Positions 1 to 9,221 of a stretch of 64,000 bases of DNA are shown piece after piece. Location of the stretch: positions 1 through 64,000 of the forward strand of contig NZ_FQXE01000002.1 in NCBI RefSeq assembly GCF_900129885.1, given 5' to 3'. Positions within the stretch are counted from its first letter, which is position 1. Every line of letters starts with the position of its first letter. The notes under the pieces are model-generated. The model did not search any database. It was not told the DNA's origin and saw only the letters and a program-made list of their open reading frames with translations. Made by a program: the position numbers and the translations under genes. This stretch comes from Pollutimonas bauzanensis. GTDB lineage: Bacteria; Pseudomonadota; Gammaproteobacteria; Burkholderiales; Burkholderiaceae_B.

Positions 1-285
1 CCATGTCTGCATATCAACAGTTACTTTGGAGATGAGCCTGCACAGATTCTCAGAGTCATTCAGGACTGAGTGCCAAAACGCCCACACTGAGGGATCTATA
101 TCGTTAATATGAACATGGGAAGCAAACTCTTGAATGACCAGTTCCAAGGCAATCGATGCACCGCCAGCATACGGTTCAACGTAATGTCCGTCCATAAGGT
201 CATTATGGCGAAATAATGCCTTTACATACTCGGTGAGTTTGGTTTTCCCCCCGGGATAGCGCAAGGGTGAGTGATAGCTAGACAA
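1..285 (-). CDS. D12-class DNA adenine methyltransferase, N-terminal part (runs off left edge)
   Basis: The minus strand from 285 to the window edge reads as 95 uninterrupted codons that begin like a Dam/D12-family N6-adenine methyltransferase. Near the start is the SAM-binding motif LRYPGGKTKL, about 40 residues in is YVEPYAGGASIALEL, and later HINDIDPSVWAFW. These correspond to motif X, motif I and the following strand of the family, and the catalytic DPPY lies outside the window. The frame upstream is closed by TAA, so I place the start at TTG 285, preceded by GGAGG; no in-frame ATG is available. It lies 73 bp downstream of a ParB-like gene and far from any visible restriction gene. It is probably transposon cargo (inference). 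It could belong to a modification, defence or anti-restriction module; its partner may lie to the left. Confidence 0.85.
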   Translation of the reverse strand, partial: MSSYHSPLRYPGGKTKLTEYVKALFRHNDLMDGHYVEPYAGGASIALELVIQEFASHVHINDIDPSVWAFWHSVLNDSENLCRLISKVTVDMQTW

Positions 286-358
286 CGGGCCTCCGCATTA
301 AGTTCGACCCACTTTAGCAATTTCGAACGAGTTTGGCCAGCTGGTTGGGCCATCTAAT

Positions 359-1714
359 TTAGACGTGGGCAATGTGCAACATAAATGGTGAAATGTTGTC
401 CCAGATTGTCTTCAGTTCAGAGCCAAGGGGAGAGGCGTACCGACTGTGAACGAACGAATGCAAAGTAGTAATGCTCGTCGGCTGTGCCTGGTCGTCGGGC
501 TCCGTGCTCGCTAACTTGTTAACGATGCCCTCTTGATTTTTATCGAATTTTCCCTGATCTTTAAGGTGTTTGGCGGTACTTCGTACCTTTTCTGCGAGCG
601 TCGCTTGGTGCCTTGCCTTGACAATGGTGACGTTGTCACGTGCGATGAAATCATCTAGGCTAAGTTCGATGAAAGTGCGCAGGAGCACTGCAACTGCGTT
701 TTCATAGTCCTCGACGGAAAGTCGCTTTAGCTCACGATAGATTTTGTTCAACCGCGGACTTTCCGAGCTCGTAGTAACTACGAAGCTCTTAGGAATGAGT
801 GTGGATCGCTTGTCGTTCCTGGATCGCACTTTGGGTTCTGTCGCAGCCGGTTTGGATTCTGGCGCGGGCGCCAGATCGGGGTCTAGGGGCCAAAGGGTCT
901 CCTCGTCAGGCAAACTCGGAAGTGAGGCGGCAGGGAACTGATCAAGGTATTTTTTTCTGTCCTGTTTCGACTTAAGCATAGAAACATTCCATGTTCCTGT
1001 GGCAAGGTCAGAGACTACTTGTTTGATCCCCTTTTCCAAGTCGCTAATCGCCACTGTAGACTGTAGCTTGCCCGCTGAAAGTTCTAGGCCGAGCGCCTTC
1101 CTGATTGCAGGATCGCCAAGAAGACGATTAAGCGTGGAGATAGGAAATGCCGCACGGTCGGTCAAATCCTCTTCTGTAAACCAGTCGTTGGCTTTTCCGA
1201 AGTCGAGCAAGTTCAGGCCTGCGTCACCCTTACGGAACCTCGCCCGTTGCGTACCGTCCCACGGTACCGTGCCGGCGCCTTCGTTCTCGCCAGTATGCTT
1301 TAGTGGTATCCAAATGTCTGCATCTTCGCGCGAATCAAACTGGACAGCCCCCACTTTATTGATCGTCGATTTATCTGCGCGTTTCGCTAATAGCTTCATC
1401 TTCTTGCAGAAGGCAGGGACCCCTGTACCCAGAGGTATTGCGTCGAGCAATACAGGTTTGTTTAACGCTTTCAATACCGCCGCTCGACGATTTCCCTCGA
1501 GAACGATGTACCGGTTATTTTCGGTTGCGATGACGGCAATAAGATCTATAGGATTTTGGCCGTTATTTACTATATGTTCGGCTAATGCTATGGTTTTTGT
1601 CGGATTATCAAGCAATATCCGCTCAAACGCTTCCCGCTGACTTTTTTGCGCAATATACCGAGGATTTTCCAAGTCAAAATCGAGCTTGCTTACGAGCACG
1701 GTAACGCTTGCCAT
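359..1714 (-). CDS. ParB/Srx-fold domain protein (451 aa), transposon cargo
   Basis: Residues ~10-110 look like the ParB N-terminal fold: an LDFDLENPRY start, an AEHIVNNGQNP helix-turn, then YIVLEGNRRAAVLKAL with the GNRR version of the GxRR nucleotide/DNA-contact motif (residues 74-77). Plasmid-partition ParB usually follows this with an HTH domain; none is evident here. The middle is charged and Pro/Ala-rich (~270-300), and the last ~150 residues form a separate, probably helical, domain I do not recognise. The start ATG has a strong GGGAGG site. The gene lies between the TniQ genes and an adenine methyltransferase, all on the same strand, with its own possible promoter upstream. A role in DNA modification or phage defence is inference from the pairing, not shown by the sequence. 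No parA accompanies it, so partition is unlikely. Confidence 0.7.
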   Translation of the reverse strand: MASVTVLVSKLDFDLENPRYIAQKSQREAFERILLDNPTKTIALAEHIVNNGQNPIDLIAVIATENNRYIVLEGNRRAAVLKALNKPVLLDAIPLGTGVPAFCKKMKLLAKRADKSTINKVGAVQFDSREDADIWIPLKHTGENEGAGTVPWDGTQRARFRKGDAGLNLLDFGKANDWFTEEDLTDRAAFPISTLNRLLGDPAIRKALGLELSAGKLQSTVAISDLEKGIKQVVSDLATGTWNVSMLKSKQDRKKYLDQFPAASLPSLPDEETLWPLDPDLAPAPESKPAATEPKVRSRNDKRSTLIPKSFVVTTSSESPRLNKIYRELKRLSVEDYENAVAVLLRTFIELSLDDFIARDNVTIVKARHQATLAEKVRSTAKHLKDQGKFDKNQEGIVNKLASTEPDDQAQPTSITTLHSFVHSRYASPLGSELKTIWDNISPFMLHIAHV

Positions 1715-1756
1715 TATTCATCCTCCCGGGTAATTACGATATTGAACCGGGACCAA

Positions 1757-1784
1757 TGTATACGTTTAGCGATGAATTGTAAAA
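1757..1784 (-). promoter_or_regulatory. Possible sigma70 promoter for the ParB-like/methyltransferase pair
   Basis: In the 146-bp gap between the second tniQ gene and the ParB-like gene, the minus strand has TTTTAC, a 16-bp spacer and TATACA, about 43 bp upstream of the ATG at 1714. It would let the cargo genes be expressed independently of the tns operon. It is short and AT-rich, so chance is possible. Confidence 0.35.
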
Positions 1785-1860
1785 TTTGGCAATTAATGTC
1801 CATTTGCACGCCAACCTCTATGGCAATTATTCCTGCATCATAGCGAAAGGGAAAAGGTAG

Positions 1861-3663
1861 CTAGCGAAGTTCGATTGGATGCATGGCGCACTTCGCCGCA
1901 TCGGTATTCCCGGTCAGAGAGCAGTATTCTGGGCGCGGCGGAGCCAGATCCCGATGCTGTGTCATTGACAGGCCATCCCTAGCCTTTCGTGCCATATCAA
2001 AATTTTGGAGCAGAGTAGGCAGTCGAGCTCGGCGAAGAATTTGCTTGAGGCTTATCGAGTGCCCTTCGCCTTGAAACTGCCGTGCCGCCCAAATTATTTG
2101 GCGTTCAGTTTTGCTTTCGTTAGCCGCTTCAACTGCACGCCGAAGCCCAGGGTCACGTCTAATGGCACCCTGTGCTTGGCTACTGCTTAGCCCGGCCTTC
2201 TGGCCCAAAACTGCACCATTGATTCGCACGGGCCAGTCTTGCGCAGCAAGAATTTGCTGCAGCACCGCATGAAGCACTATGACACGTGAGGCGACGTTTT
2301 GAATGCGTCGTGCGGTTCTATGTTCTTTCTTCCGCACATCCAGCTCGTGCAGCTTATTTTTTAGCCACACCTCATCACGCAATGAAGCTCGCACGCCCGC
2401 CGGCGAATTCATTAGTCTTTCTCTGATTTTATCTCGAGAAAACTGCTGTTGCATGAATACTTCTATCAAGTTTTTTCTGTCTTGGCCGACGGTAGGATTG
2501 ATGGTTGTAGTCACTACAAAGTTTTTACTTAGCCACTGTTCATCGAATAGTTTTAGGAACCAATAAAGCACTTTGCTGTTAGACGGTGAACAGCCTCGGT
2601 GTTCACTCATGAATTGGCGCATTCTTTGTCTGGCGACCTCGCGGGTTAACGTCTGCCTTACCATCTTGGGGCGTGGTGTGCTGTGCTCCGGACCGGGGAA
2701 GGTCCGATCGGCTAATTCCCTTGATATTTGCTTGAAGTCCAGATTAAGCGCAACCATGAGGGCGCAAAAATCAGAGGACCGTGCTACGGAAAAATAAGGT
2801 CGAAAAGTAACGACCGAGCGGTCATTTATATATAATCGTAACGGTTGGCCCAGTGGAGGTTGCTCTAATTCAAAGGCACTGCAGAGAATCTTTTTGTAGC
2901 TGTTGAGCCCATTTCTCTCGTTCATTTTCAGTTCGAAATAATGACGAATATCGGCATACGACCATTTCCGACATTCATTGTTTAAAGCAGCGACGCTAAC
3001 GTCTACGAGCTGCTTATACATAGCGGGTATGGTCGGCGGTTGGATCTGTGATCGGCCTAAAGAGTAGCCGCAAGAACACTGCAGTTTAGGAAGGTCTAGC
3101 AATCGGGAGGATAAAGGCACGATTGTCTGATTACATTCGGGACATGCACTTAGCAGAATGCATCCATGAGAGGCGCAAACGAATACATTGGGAAGTTGGT
3201 GGATCCTGTGCCAGTAGGGTTCACCATACCGGCGGCAGTCATCGTCCAAACATGCAGGGCATAGACGCGCCGTATCTGCAAGGCCTGCCGTATGTTTGGA
3301 TCCAGTTTGATGGATGCCGTGTGTTGTAGGTTTCTTCCGTTGGATTCTTATCTGGCGTGTAGGATTGCTAGCCATGGACTTATTGTCCAGATTTTCAGGT
3401 GAGTCGAACGCAAGCCAGTATGGAAGCGTTGTCAACTCCATCATGGCCGTAAAGTAATTCGTACCAAGTGCGTTCAGCAGGTTTTCGAGTTCATCGCTAT
3501 AGCTGACCATGCCTAGCATGGGATGTTGCATGCGGCGATTGTGGATAGTTGCTTCTAAGAAAGGACGCCATGCTCCACTACCATTATGGTGGGCAAGTCG
3601 GGCAAGCCACGAACACAGAAGCTCATCGGGATAAGGTTGCAGGCGAAAGGGAAGTAGTGGCAT
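1861..3663 (-). CDS. tniQ: TniQ/TnsD-family transposition targeting protein, second copy
   Basis: This 600-residue protein opens with the TniQ signature PLLPFRLQPYPDELLCSWLARLA. Around residues 130-200 is the zinc-binding module: CPACLDDD, YWHRIHQLPNVFVCASHGC, CPEC and CSC. TniQ proteins link the transposase complex to the target, either by binding a specific DNA site (TnsD type) or through another factor. The C-terminal ~300 residues are basic and helical, as expected for target-DNA binding. It starts 17 bp after the stop of the first tniQ and is the fifth gene of the minus-strand tns operon. It is clearly diverged from its neighbour, so this is not a recent tandem duplication. Two TniQ proteins in one Tn7-like element usually imply two target-choice pathways. 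The exact site each protein recognises cannot be read from here. Confidence 0.85.
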   Translation of the reverse strand: MPLLPFRLQPYPDELLCSWLARLAHHNGSGAWRPFLEATIHNRRMQHPMLGMVSYSDELENLLNALGTNYFTAMMELTTLPYWLAFDSPENLDNKSMASNPTRQIRIQRKKPTTHGIHQTGSKHTAGLADTARLCPACLDDDCRRYGEPYWHRIHQLPNVFVCASHGCILLSACPECNQTIVPLSSRLLDLPKLQCSCGYSLGRSQIQPPTIPAMYKQLVDVSVAALNNECRKWSYADIRHYFELKMNERNGLNSYKKILCSAFELEQPPLGQPLRLYINDRSVVTFRPYFSVARSSDFCALMVALNLDFKQISRELADRTFPGPEHSTPRPKMVRQTLTREVARQRMRQFMSEHRGCSPSNSKVLYWFLKLFDEQWLSKNFVVTTTINPTVGQDRKNLIEVFMQQQFSRDKIRERLMNSPAGVRASLRDEVWLKNKLHELDVRKKEHRTARRIQNVASRVIVLHAVLQQILAAQDWPVRINGAVLGQKAGLSSSQAQGAIRRDPGLRRAVEAANESKTERQIIWAARQFQGEGHSISLKQILRRARLPTLLQNFDMARKARDGLSMTQHRDLAPPRPEYCSLTGNTDAAKCAMHPIELR

Positions 3664-3680
3664 GGCAAAAGTGATTAGGG

Positions 3681-5570
3681 TTATGACATATCTATTCCGC
3701 GCGATATTGCGTAAGCGCTAAGACTAGGCGTCCAATTCTTTAGTCCAGCCAGTCGTTGGATCCGCCAACGTGATCGCAGGAGACCAAGGCGCCTCAACTT
3801 ATCAATCGCGAGATCAATGCGAAACTTTTGAAACTGTTCAATTGATTCCGACAATTCGATAAGAGTATTGTTAAGTGTGGGAAGTCGTTCACGGTTTGCT
3901 CTTACCATTGCTTCACGGTTCAGATGCCGCAGAATGAGCGTTGCACTGATCCGAGAGCGATTGATTCGAGTTCTTTCGTTCCTCACAAATTGTTGAGCCT
4001 GTTCGGCAAGGCTTTGATCACGTTTAGCCCAATCCACTTTGCTGTTTCTGGGACTAGTGAGGGCACGGGGTAATGTAGAGCAAACATCTTTAAGCCATTG
4101 CTGGTCATTGCGCCGAAGCCATGCATATGCGCCTGGCGCTGTGGCGCGAATCATAGTTACTCCTTTTGCGGGAAGTTTTTTGCACAAGGCTAACCAGTGC
4201 TGTCGATGCGTTATCCTTTCTGATTCGATTTTGTGGTCCGCGTGTAGCTGCTTGAGGCCTGGCGTGTGAGCGCGAATACGATAGGCTACGCTTATAGATA
4301 CACTGTGCTTTTTCGAGATTTCCGCTATTGCTAATCCGGCGCACAAGTCTGTAACGATGGCCAAGCGGATCACTTCGGGAACCCTATGGCAGTGGCCCGG
4401 GTTGGTCATTTCGATGGTTTGTCGGCTTGCCGCCACCGCTGAGCTAGTGGACTCCAATCGTTCGGATGTGGCTTGGCCAAATTCCGTTTGATTCGAGAAT
4501 GTGGTATCGCGACGAGGATGGCGCGGGACAACGATAGTTCGCCGCGGCAAGGTATCGTTTTCTTGGGTTCGCCACCTGTCGGCCATGTTGTTCTTCGACG
4601 GATTGAAGGTACCAAGGAATTTTTCAATAGAACCGAACAAAAACCGAATCAGAAGGAGATGGCAGATGGGATGGGATGATCGCTCGGGCCGTCTTAACGT
4701 TGAATAGAGCCAAAACAGGGGGTGGTTCGAGCTGGAAAGCAGTCTTTCGCGATGCTCGAACCCTTGAAACTGGTTGTAATATTCTCGGAGTGCGTCAGTC
4801 AGTGCAGGAAAATCAATTTTTCCGTGAGCCTTCTTAAAGCCTAGACTTAGAATTTTAGAAATGTAGACGAGGTTGAGGGCGCTTACGTCGCTGATATAGA
4901 GGTTTGCTTTAAGCAATGCCACTGACATTAAGGCTAGTTGGTAGTTGTGTGATTCGCGGGCTATGTAGGTCGGTTCAAAAGTGGAGGACCATGGGGACTG
5001 TTGCAGTTGCTGGCGATGTGACAAACAGCTAAGCCCAGAGAACACTTCGAGTTGAATGCCATGTACCGTACAGTACACAACGCCAGGGAGTTGATGACTT
5101 CGTTGCCAATACGTGCATCCATACTGTTTGGCCGTGCTCGTGTTGCAAAGCACGCAGTAGCGGGCTATGACTTGCGCACCGAAGCCATTGGCTACGCGCC
5201 CCAGCAGTGTCTTTACTCCCTGTCCACCTGTGCCACGAAATAGATGAACTAGTCGCGTGTCTCGGGAAACCGAAAGAAATGGCCTGTGATAGGGATATAA
5301 CGTTGCACGATCAATGAGATCGTCGGCTGATTTAAATGGGGATCGCTCTCCCAGAGTGCGTTGTAATGCATCCAGTCCTGTTGGTAAATCAAGCACAGGT
5401 ATGTGGCTGTCGCACCCAAATAGGAGAAGCATAAATTGGCGGGGTAACGTAAACGCGTTTAATGACCAAATACGCTGTAAGAAAGAATACAGGCATTCAT
5501 CTGGAAGCAATTCAGGGATGAAGCACAGCGGGGCGTCCGATCTCGTTGTCAAGACATGGGCCGTTCGCAT
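3681..5570 (-). CDS. tnsD: TnsD/TniQ-family target-site selector, first copy
   Basis: This 629-residue protein carries the TniQ N-terminal pattern FIPELLPDECLYSFLQRIW. The zinc-knuckle region at about residues 135-175 contains RYCVLCN, YWQRSHQLPGVVYC and TVHGIQLE, so one CxxC and a C..H pair are visible. The long C-terminal part holds HTH-like segments (for example LAIAEISKKHSVSISVAYR near residue 410, preceded by VIRLAIVTDLCAG) and a terminal winged region ending WRIQRLAGLKNW. This is typical of TnsD proteins, which bind an attachment site directly. It begins 10 bp after the tnsC stop, so the two are probably translationally coupled. TnsD recruits TnsC to target DNA in Tn7; the same role is inferred here. 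The ATG at 5570 gives a normal N-terminus for the family. Confidence 0.85.
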   Translation of the reverse strand: MRTAHVLTTRSDAPLCFIPELLPDECLYSFLQRIWSLNAFTLPRQFMLLLFGCDSHIPVLDLPTGLDALQRTLGERSPFKSADDLIDRATLYPYHRPFLSVSRDTRLVHLFRGTGGQGVKTLLGRVANGFGAQVIARYCVLCNTSTAKQYGCTYWQRSHQLPGVVYCTVHGIQLEVFSGLSCLSHRQQLQQSPWSSTFEPTYIARESHNYQLALMSVALLKANLYISDVSALNLVYISKILSLGFKKAHGKIDFPALTDALREYYNQFQGFEHRERLLSSSNHPLFWLYSTLRRPERSSHPICHLLLIRFLFGSIEKFLGTFNPSKNNMADRWRTQENDTLPRRTIVVPRHPRRDTTFSNQTEFGQATSERLESTSSAVAASRQTIEMTNPGHCHRVPEVIRLAIVTDLCAGLAIAEISKKHSVSISVAYRIRAHTPGLKQLHADHKIESERITHRQHWLALCKKLPAKGVTMIRATAPGAYAWLRRNDQQWLKDVCSTLPRALTSPRNSKVDWAKRDQSLAEQAQQFVRNERTRINRSRISATLILRHLNREAMVRANRERLPTLNNTLIELSESIEQFQKFRIDLAIDKLRRLGLLRSRWRIQRLAGLKNWTPSLSAYAISRGIDMS

Positions 5571-5580
5571 GGAGAGCGCC

Positions 5581-7008
5581 TTAGTCTAATGCCAGTGGAT
5601 CTTCCATGGGCAATTTGATATCCGGGGCATGTTTTGAATGAATCTTATTTTTTGGTGTCCTGGCTTTACTTGACGTGCTTTTTCGTTCGGGACGGATGGT
5701 TTCGGCATGGCAATCTTCAAATTCGTCGATTCGATTAACTGGATTGTTGGCTGTATGTTCGTTCGCACCAAGTTGTTTTCTTAGATCACGATACTTGGCA
5801 CTAAAAAGCAGATCATCAAAAACGCGTAATCTTTTAGGGTCGCGACTGGCTAGCGCTCGGATGGCCGGTTGCAGAAATGCCATATCAGTCGCTGATACTC
5901 GTTCAAAAGATTGTTCGTCAATAATCTCGCGTCCTCCGATCTCATTTCTTTGCGCGAGCATAAACGCCAGTGATGCAAACGCGGTGTTGCCGGCCGAAGA
6001 TGTATGCCAGGCTTTCTTGATGCTGTCTGATAGCCTGCATTTGTTTCTTGTTAAGCTGTAGTCCCAGTAGACTTCGCAAAACTCGTCCCATTGAGGATCA
6101 TTTTGCGACATGGGTTTGAAGATCGTTTCTCCACTAGACGACAGTTTACGTAAATTGCGCACGCTACCCTCAAGAACCGGTTGTACTGCTGGCGTGGCTA
6201 GCAAAAGTAGGCTGATTCCTAATCGCTCAATGACTTCACTGAATAGATTCAGCATAAATTCTGCATTGCTCCCTCGGGCATAGCGCAGATTCTGTACCTC
6301 ATCGATCACGAGAAATCCTAGCGAGACAGCTGTCGCTACGTGATTCATCAGCGCCACCATGGGGGCTATTTGATGCACAGATCTGGCTTGCCTAACGTAG
6401 TTCGTGCCGAGGGCCTTATCGATTTCTTCGAAAAACTGCACACATAAGCTTCGCAGAGTGGCATCGTGAGGAACGCGAAGAACAACGAAGACGACTTGGT
6501 GGCATACAAGGCTTGTGCCTTGATAGCAGGTATGTGCAATGACCTGCGGATAGCGCATTAGAAAAGTCGTTGCAAAGGTCGTTTTTCCCATGCCGCTAAT
6601 GCCCATGATGAGATGGCCCCTTGCGGATGAATTCCAGTCTCTAGGGAATGGCACGCCACTGCCCGTACCGCCTTGATGGGATGCCATGGCATGGCGTCGT
6701 TGTCGATCGATAACAGTAAGCGGGTTACGGCCAATATAGCTCTGGCGAATAATAGTCGCCAACGCTAACCCGGCCTTTTGGAACTCAGGGAAGGGATGGA
6801 CGATGTCGTTCAAAATGGATAGTTCCATGATGCGGCTCACGTCACCGGCTTGCCTGTCTTTAGCGGTCGGCCTGGGAGGATAATGACTTAGCTCTGTTAA
6901 GAATTGTTCTTTTCGTTCTTCGAGCACAGGCAGTGCTTCGATGAAGGGATTGCCTTTAAAAGAACGAACGCCTGTCTCTTGATAATGTGCCGCCATGATA
7001 TCGGTCAC
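5581..7008 (-). CDS. tnsC: TnsC-like AAA+ ATPase, transposition regulator
   Basis: TnsC is the ATP-dependent regulator that joins the target selector (TniQ/TnsD) to the TnsAB transposase. This 475-residue protein shows Walker A GISGMGKTT at about residues 136-144 and Walker B FLVIDEVQNL at about 232-241. A downstream segment LGISLLLLATPAVQPVL fits the sensor-1 strand. The N-terminal ~100 residues match the TniB/TnsC lead-in (SRIMELSILNDIVHPFPEFQKAG). The C-terminal ~80 residues are basic and low in complexity. The start ATG overlaps the tnsB stop in an ATGA arrangement; a second ATG four codons later is possible. It acts in the cytoplasm at the target DNA. Confidence 0.92.
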   Translation of the reverse strand: MTDIMAAHYQETGVRSFKGNPFIEALPVLEERKEQFLTELSHYPPRPTAKDRQAGDVSRIMELSILNDIVHPFPEFQKAGLALATIIRQSYIGRNPLTVIDRQRRHAMASHQGGTGSGVPFPRDWNSSARGHLIMGISGMGKTTFATTFLMRYPQVIAHTCYQGTSLVCHQVVFVVLRVPHDATLRSLCVQFFEEIDKALGTNYVRQARSVHQIAPMVALMNHVATAVSLGFLVIDEVQNLRYARGSNAEFMLNLFSEVIERLGISLLLLATPAVQPVLEGSVRNLRKLSSSGETIFKPMSQNDPQWDEFCEVYWDYSLTRNKCRLSDSIKKAWHTSSAGNTAFASLAFMLAQRNEIGGREIIDEQSFERVSATDMAFLQPAIRALASRDPKRLRVFDDLLFSAKYRDLRKQLGANEHTANNPVNRIDEFEDCHAETIRPERKSTSSKARTPKNKIHSKHAPDIKLPMEDPLALD

Positions 7009-9221
7009 TCTCTACCCCTGTTTTTGCGGATAATTTCCAAGTTTTGCAGTCGCTCCTGTTCTTCAAGCGCTTCCCACGTTGGTTCAGATGTTGCTGGTAC
7101 ATGATCTCTTGCCGCTGATTTACCGGACAGAGCCTCTTTCATTTTGGTTGTTTCGTGTTGTCTCGCCAGGGAAAGATCAATTTGGCTGAGCTTATCGCGA
7201 TTTACCGTGGGCATTGCGTTGAGGTTCTTTTTGGGAGTCTTTGCCACGTCGGCGACCTTTTTCCGAATACGCTGTATTTTGCTTTCGTGGTCAGCTCTTG
7301 CAAAGGCAAGCGCTGTTTGGTCGGCTAAGGCAGCTTCTTCATCTAGAGTGAGCGACATCAATTCTCCTGCCCCGCCAACGCCTAGCGAGAAATGAGCCCA
7401 TTCTGGCGCCGAGGTTTCGATGAACAGTTCAGAGGGGTCTGTCCGGTCGATTCGCACTTCTACACGCTTTGGACGAGCGGCTGATCTAAACGCCAGCTCT
7501 TGGGCAGGCTCATTAACAGGATAATAGAGCCGACTACAATAGCGAATAACGCCTTTAGCGATGCTCGCATCATCTATTCCGAGCAGTAATCGCCGATAGT
7601 CACCGTCTGCTAAAGGCGGAGTGCGTAATCCCGTAATATTTTTGAGTCCCCATAGGTACGCTTCTTTTGGGGTTGGTGGCACGCCTGCCCGAGCTAGAGT
7701 GCGCCTTCTGCGTAGCGCCGAATGTGGACGGTTATTGTGGTCGTCAATAATTTCGATAACAGCTCTATATGCATCGGCAAGGGAATTGACAGCGGTAGCT
7801 TGTGCTTTTTTGGCTTCTCTTTTGGTAGGTGGGTCGAGCGGCCTATCGGCGTATGTGCCTTTTAGCTTCGACATAAACATACGGCGCTTTATTTCCCGAA
7901 TCGTGCGTTCGACAATCGCTTTCCCATCTGGGCATAGCGGAGGCAGTGGCGTAAGCTCAATCCGTAAATCGTCGGTGACAACTTTTTCCATGGATCGACT
8001 CATGAAGTCCGATCCACGATCAGGGCAAAGTGTGGAAGGGAATCTCCCGATAGGCCAGCGCTCGTCGTCGATATCCACTCCCATTGAGGCAAAGCGCTTT
8101 GTGCGTGATGTAAACGCGATAAGTAAGGCGTACTGAACTTCACTCCATGATGGTGGACGCAGGGACAAATACACGGACACAACGAAACGGCTCCAGCGAT
8201 CAATGATCAGGTAAATAATTGGCTTACCGACAGTGACGGGATTTTCTTCATCGGTTACTAAGAATATCCGCCCGCCCGTTGCATCGATTTCATAAACCTC
8301 ACCTGGGCCGGCAGCCCTAACAGAACCCGTTCGTCCGGGATTACGTTCATACTTTCGAAGGTTTCGTGCCAGATCGTCAGTGAGCTGCAGATTTTCATTT
8401 ACGTAGTATCGAAACTGACGCAGCGTTATGGGTTCCGGGTATCTGTTATCAATATACTGACTGAAAGTGTCCGGATGCCTACGTCGAAAATAAGTAGAAA
8501 GATATTCTTGATGAACCTCCGTGAAAAACGCCGGCCCCTTCCGTAGGCTTCCTTTAAGGCAGGCGAGCATGTCAGATATATCGTCGTCATCAATAATGAA
8601 ATTGTTGCGTCCGAGTTCTGATGCCAGTGCCGGTTGCCGCCCTCGACGCATACTTGGCTGAGTTGACGGGGATTCGTTTTTCTCGCCTAGTGAGTAGGCG
8701 CGTGCTGCAGGCTTAGCCCCAGGCGGCAATGAAATTAAGGCAAGTCTTGTTCCGCCGAAATAGTAATAGCGCAGCACAAGTCGATAAAGGGTTAAGAAAT
8801 TGACTCCCAACGTTTCGGAGCGATTGCGTATAAGCGAAGTGAAATGAGCCGACGAAAGATTTTCTTCATTTTTAAACGCATAGACCAACGGTTCGATGAG
8901 ATTCCAGGCCGCTTCGATCGCTTCGGTGTGGTCATTTTTACGAAATTTGCCAATTCCTATGAATTGGTACGGCAGGCGTAGTTTCCCCCATTGGCCACCG
9001 TTATTTTCAATAAGATGGGTAACTTCGTTTGAAGAGATTCGTTTTGGCCGACGAGCGCTCCGCGCTTGTTGGGGTGTAGTCACCCATATTCCATATATGC
9101 AGCTGGTAAACACATGCGTGACTCTTAAATATTTGGGTTGCTGATTCCCCACGCGCAGTACCAGGCCTTCTGTGGGCGTTATGTTTCCTACCTTTTCGAA
9201 CTCAATGGGTATTTTGGACAT
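7005..9221 (-). CDS. tnsB: TnsB-like DDE transposase
   Basis: TnsB binds the transposon ends and catalyses 3'-end joining. The retroviral-integrase fold is plain: first Asp in VYEIDATGGR (about residue 313), second in LCPDRGSDF (about 401), and Glu in GKAIVERTIREIKRR (about 438). These are followed by the DDHNNRPHSALRRR segment typical of Mu/TnsB transposases. The N-terminal ~250 residues hold end-binding helical domains, and a C-terminal beta-barrel region follows the core. I choose ATG 9221 (MSKIPIEFEK), inside the end of tnsA, because the upstream extension to 9257 lies wholly in tnsA coding sequence and does not resemble the family start. This gives 738 residues, near the usual ~700. The C-terminal tail (TKMKEALSGKSAARDHVPAT onward) should contact TnsC. 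Confidence 0.93.
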   Translation of the reverse strand: MSKIPIEFEKVGNITPTEGLVLRVGNQQPKYLRVTHVFTSCIYGIWVTTPQQARSARRPKRISSNEVTHLIENNGGQWGKLRLPYQFIGIGKFRKNDHTEAIEAAWNLIEPLVYAFKNEENLSSAHFTSLIRNRSETLGVNFLTLYRLVLRYYYFGGTRLALISLPPGAKPAARAYSLGEKNESPSTQPSMRRGRQPALASELGRNNFIIDDDDISDMLACLKGSLRKGPAFFTEVHQEYLSTYFRRRHPDTFSQYIDNRYPEPITLRQFRYYVNENLQLTDDLARNLRKYERNPGRTGSVRAAGPGEVYEIDATGGRIFLVTDEENPVTVGKPIIYLIIDRWSRFVVSVYLSLRPPSWSEVQYALLIAFTSRTKRFASMGVDIDDERWPIGRFPSTLCPDRGSDFMSRSMEKVVTDDLRIELTPLPPLCPDGKAIVERTIREIKRRMFMSKLKGTYADRPLDPPTKREAKKAQATAVNSLADAYRAVIEIIDDHNNRPHSALRRRRTLARAGVPPTPKEAYLWGLKNITGLRTPPLADGDYRRLLLGIDDASIAKGVIRYCSRLYYPVNEPAQELAFRSAARPKRVEVRIDRTDPSELFIETSAPEWAHFSLGVGGAGELMSLTLDEEAALADQTALAFARADHESKIQRIRKKVADVAKTPKKNLNAMPTVNRDKLSQIDLSLARQHETTKMKEALSGKSAARDHVPATSEPTWEALEEQERLQNLEIIRKNRGRE

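Noticed and set aside
359-1714. Plasmid partition ParB
   Set aside because: No ParA, no parS-like repeats and no HTH after the ParB fold.
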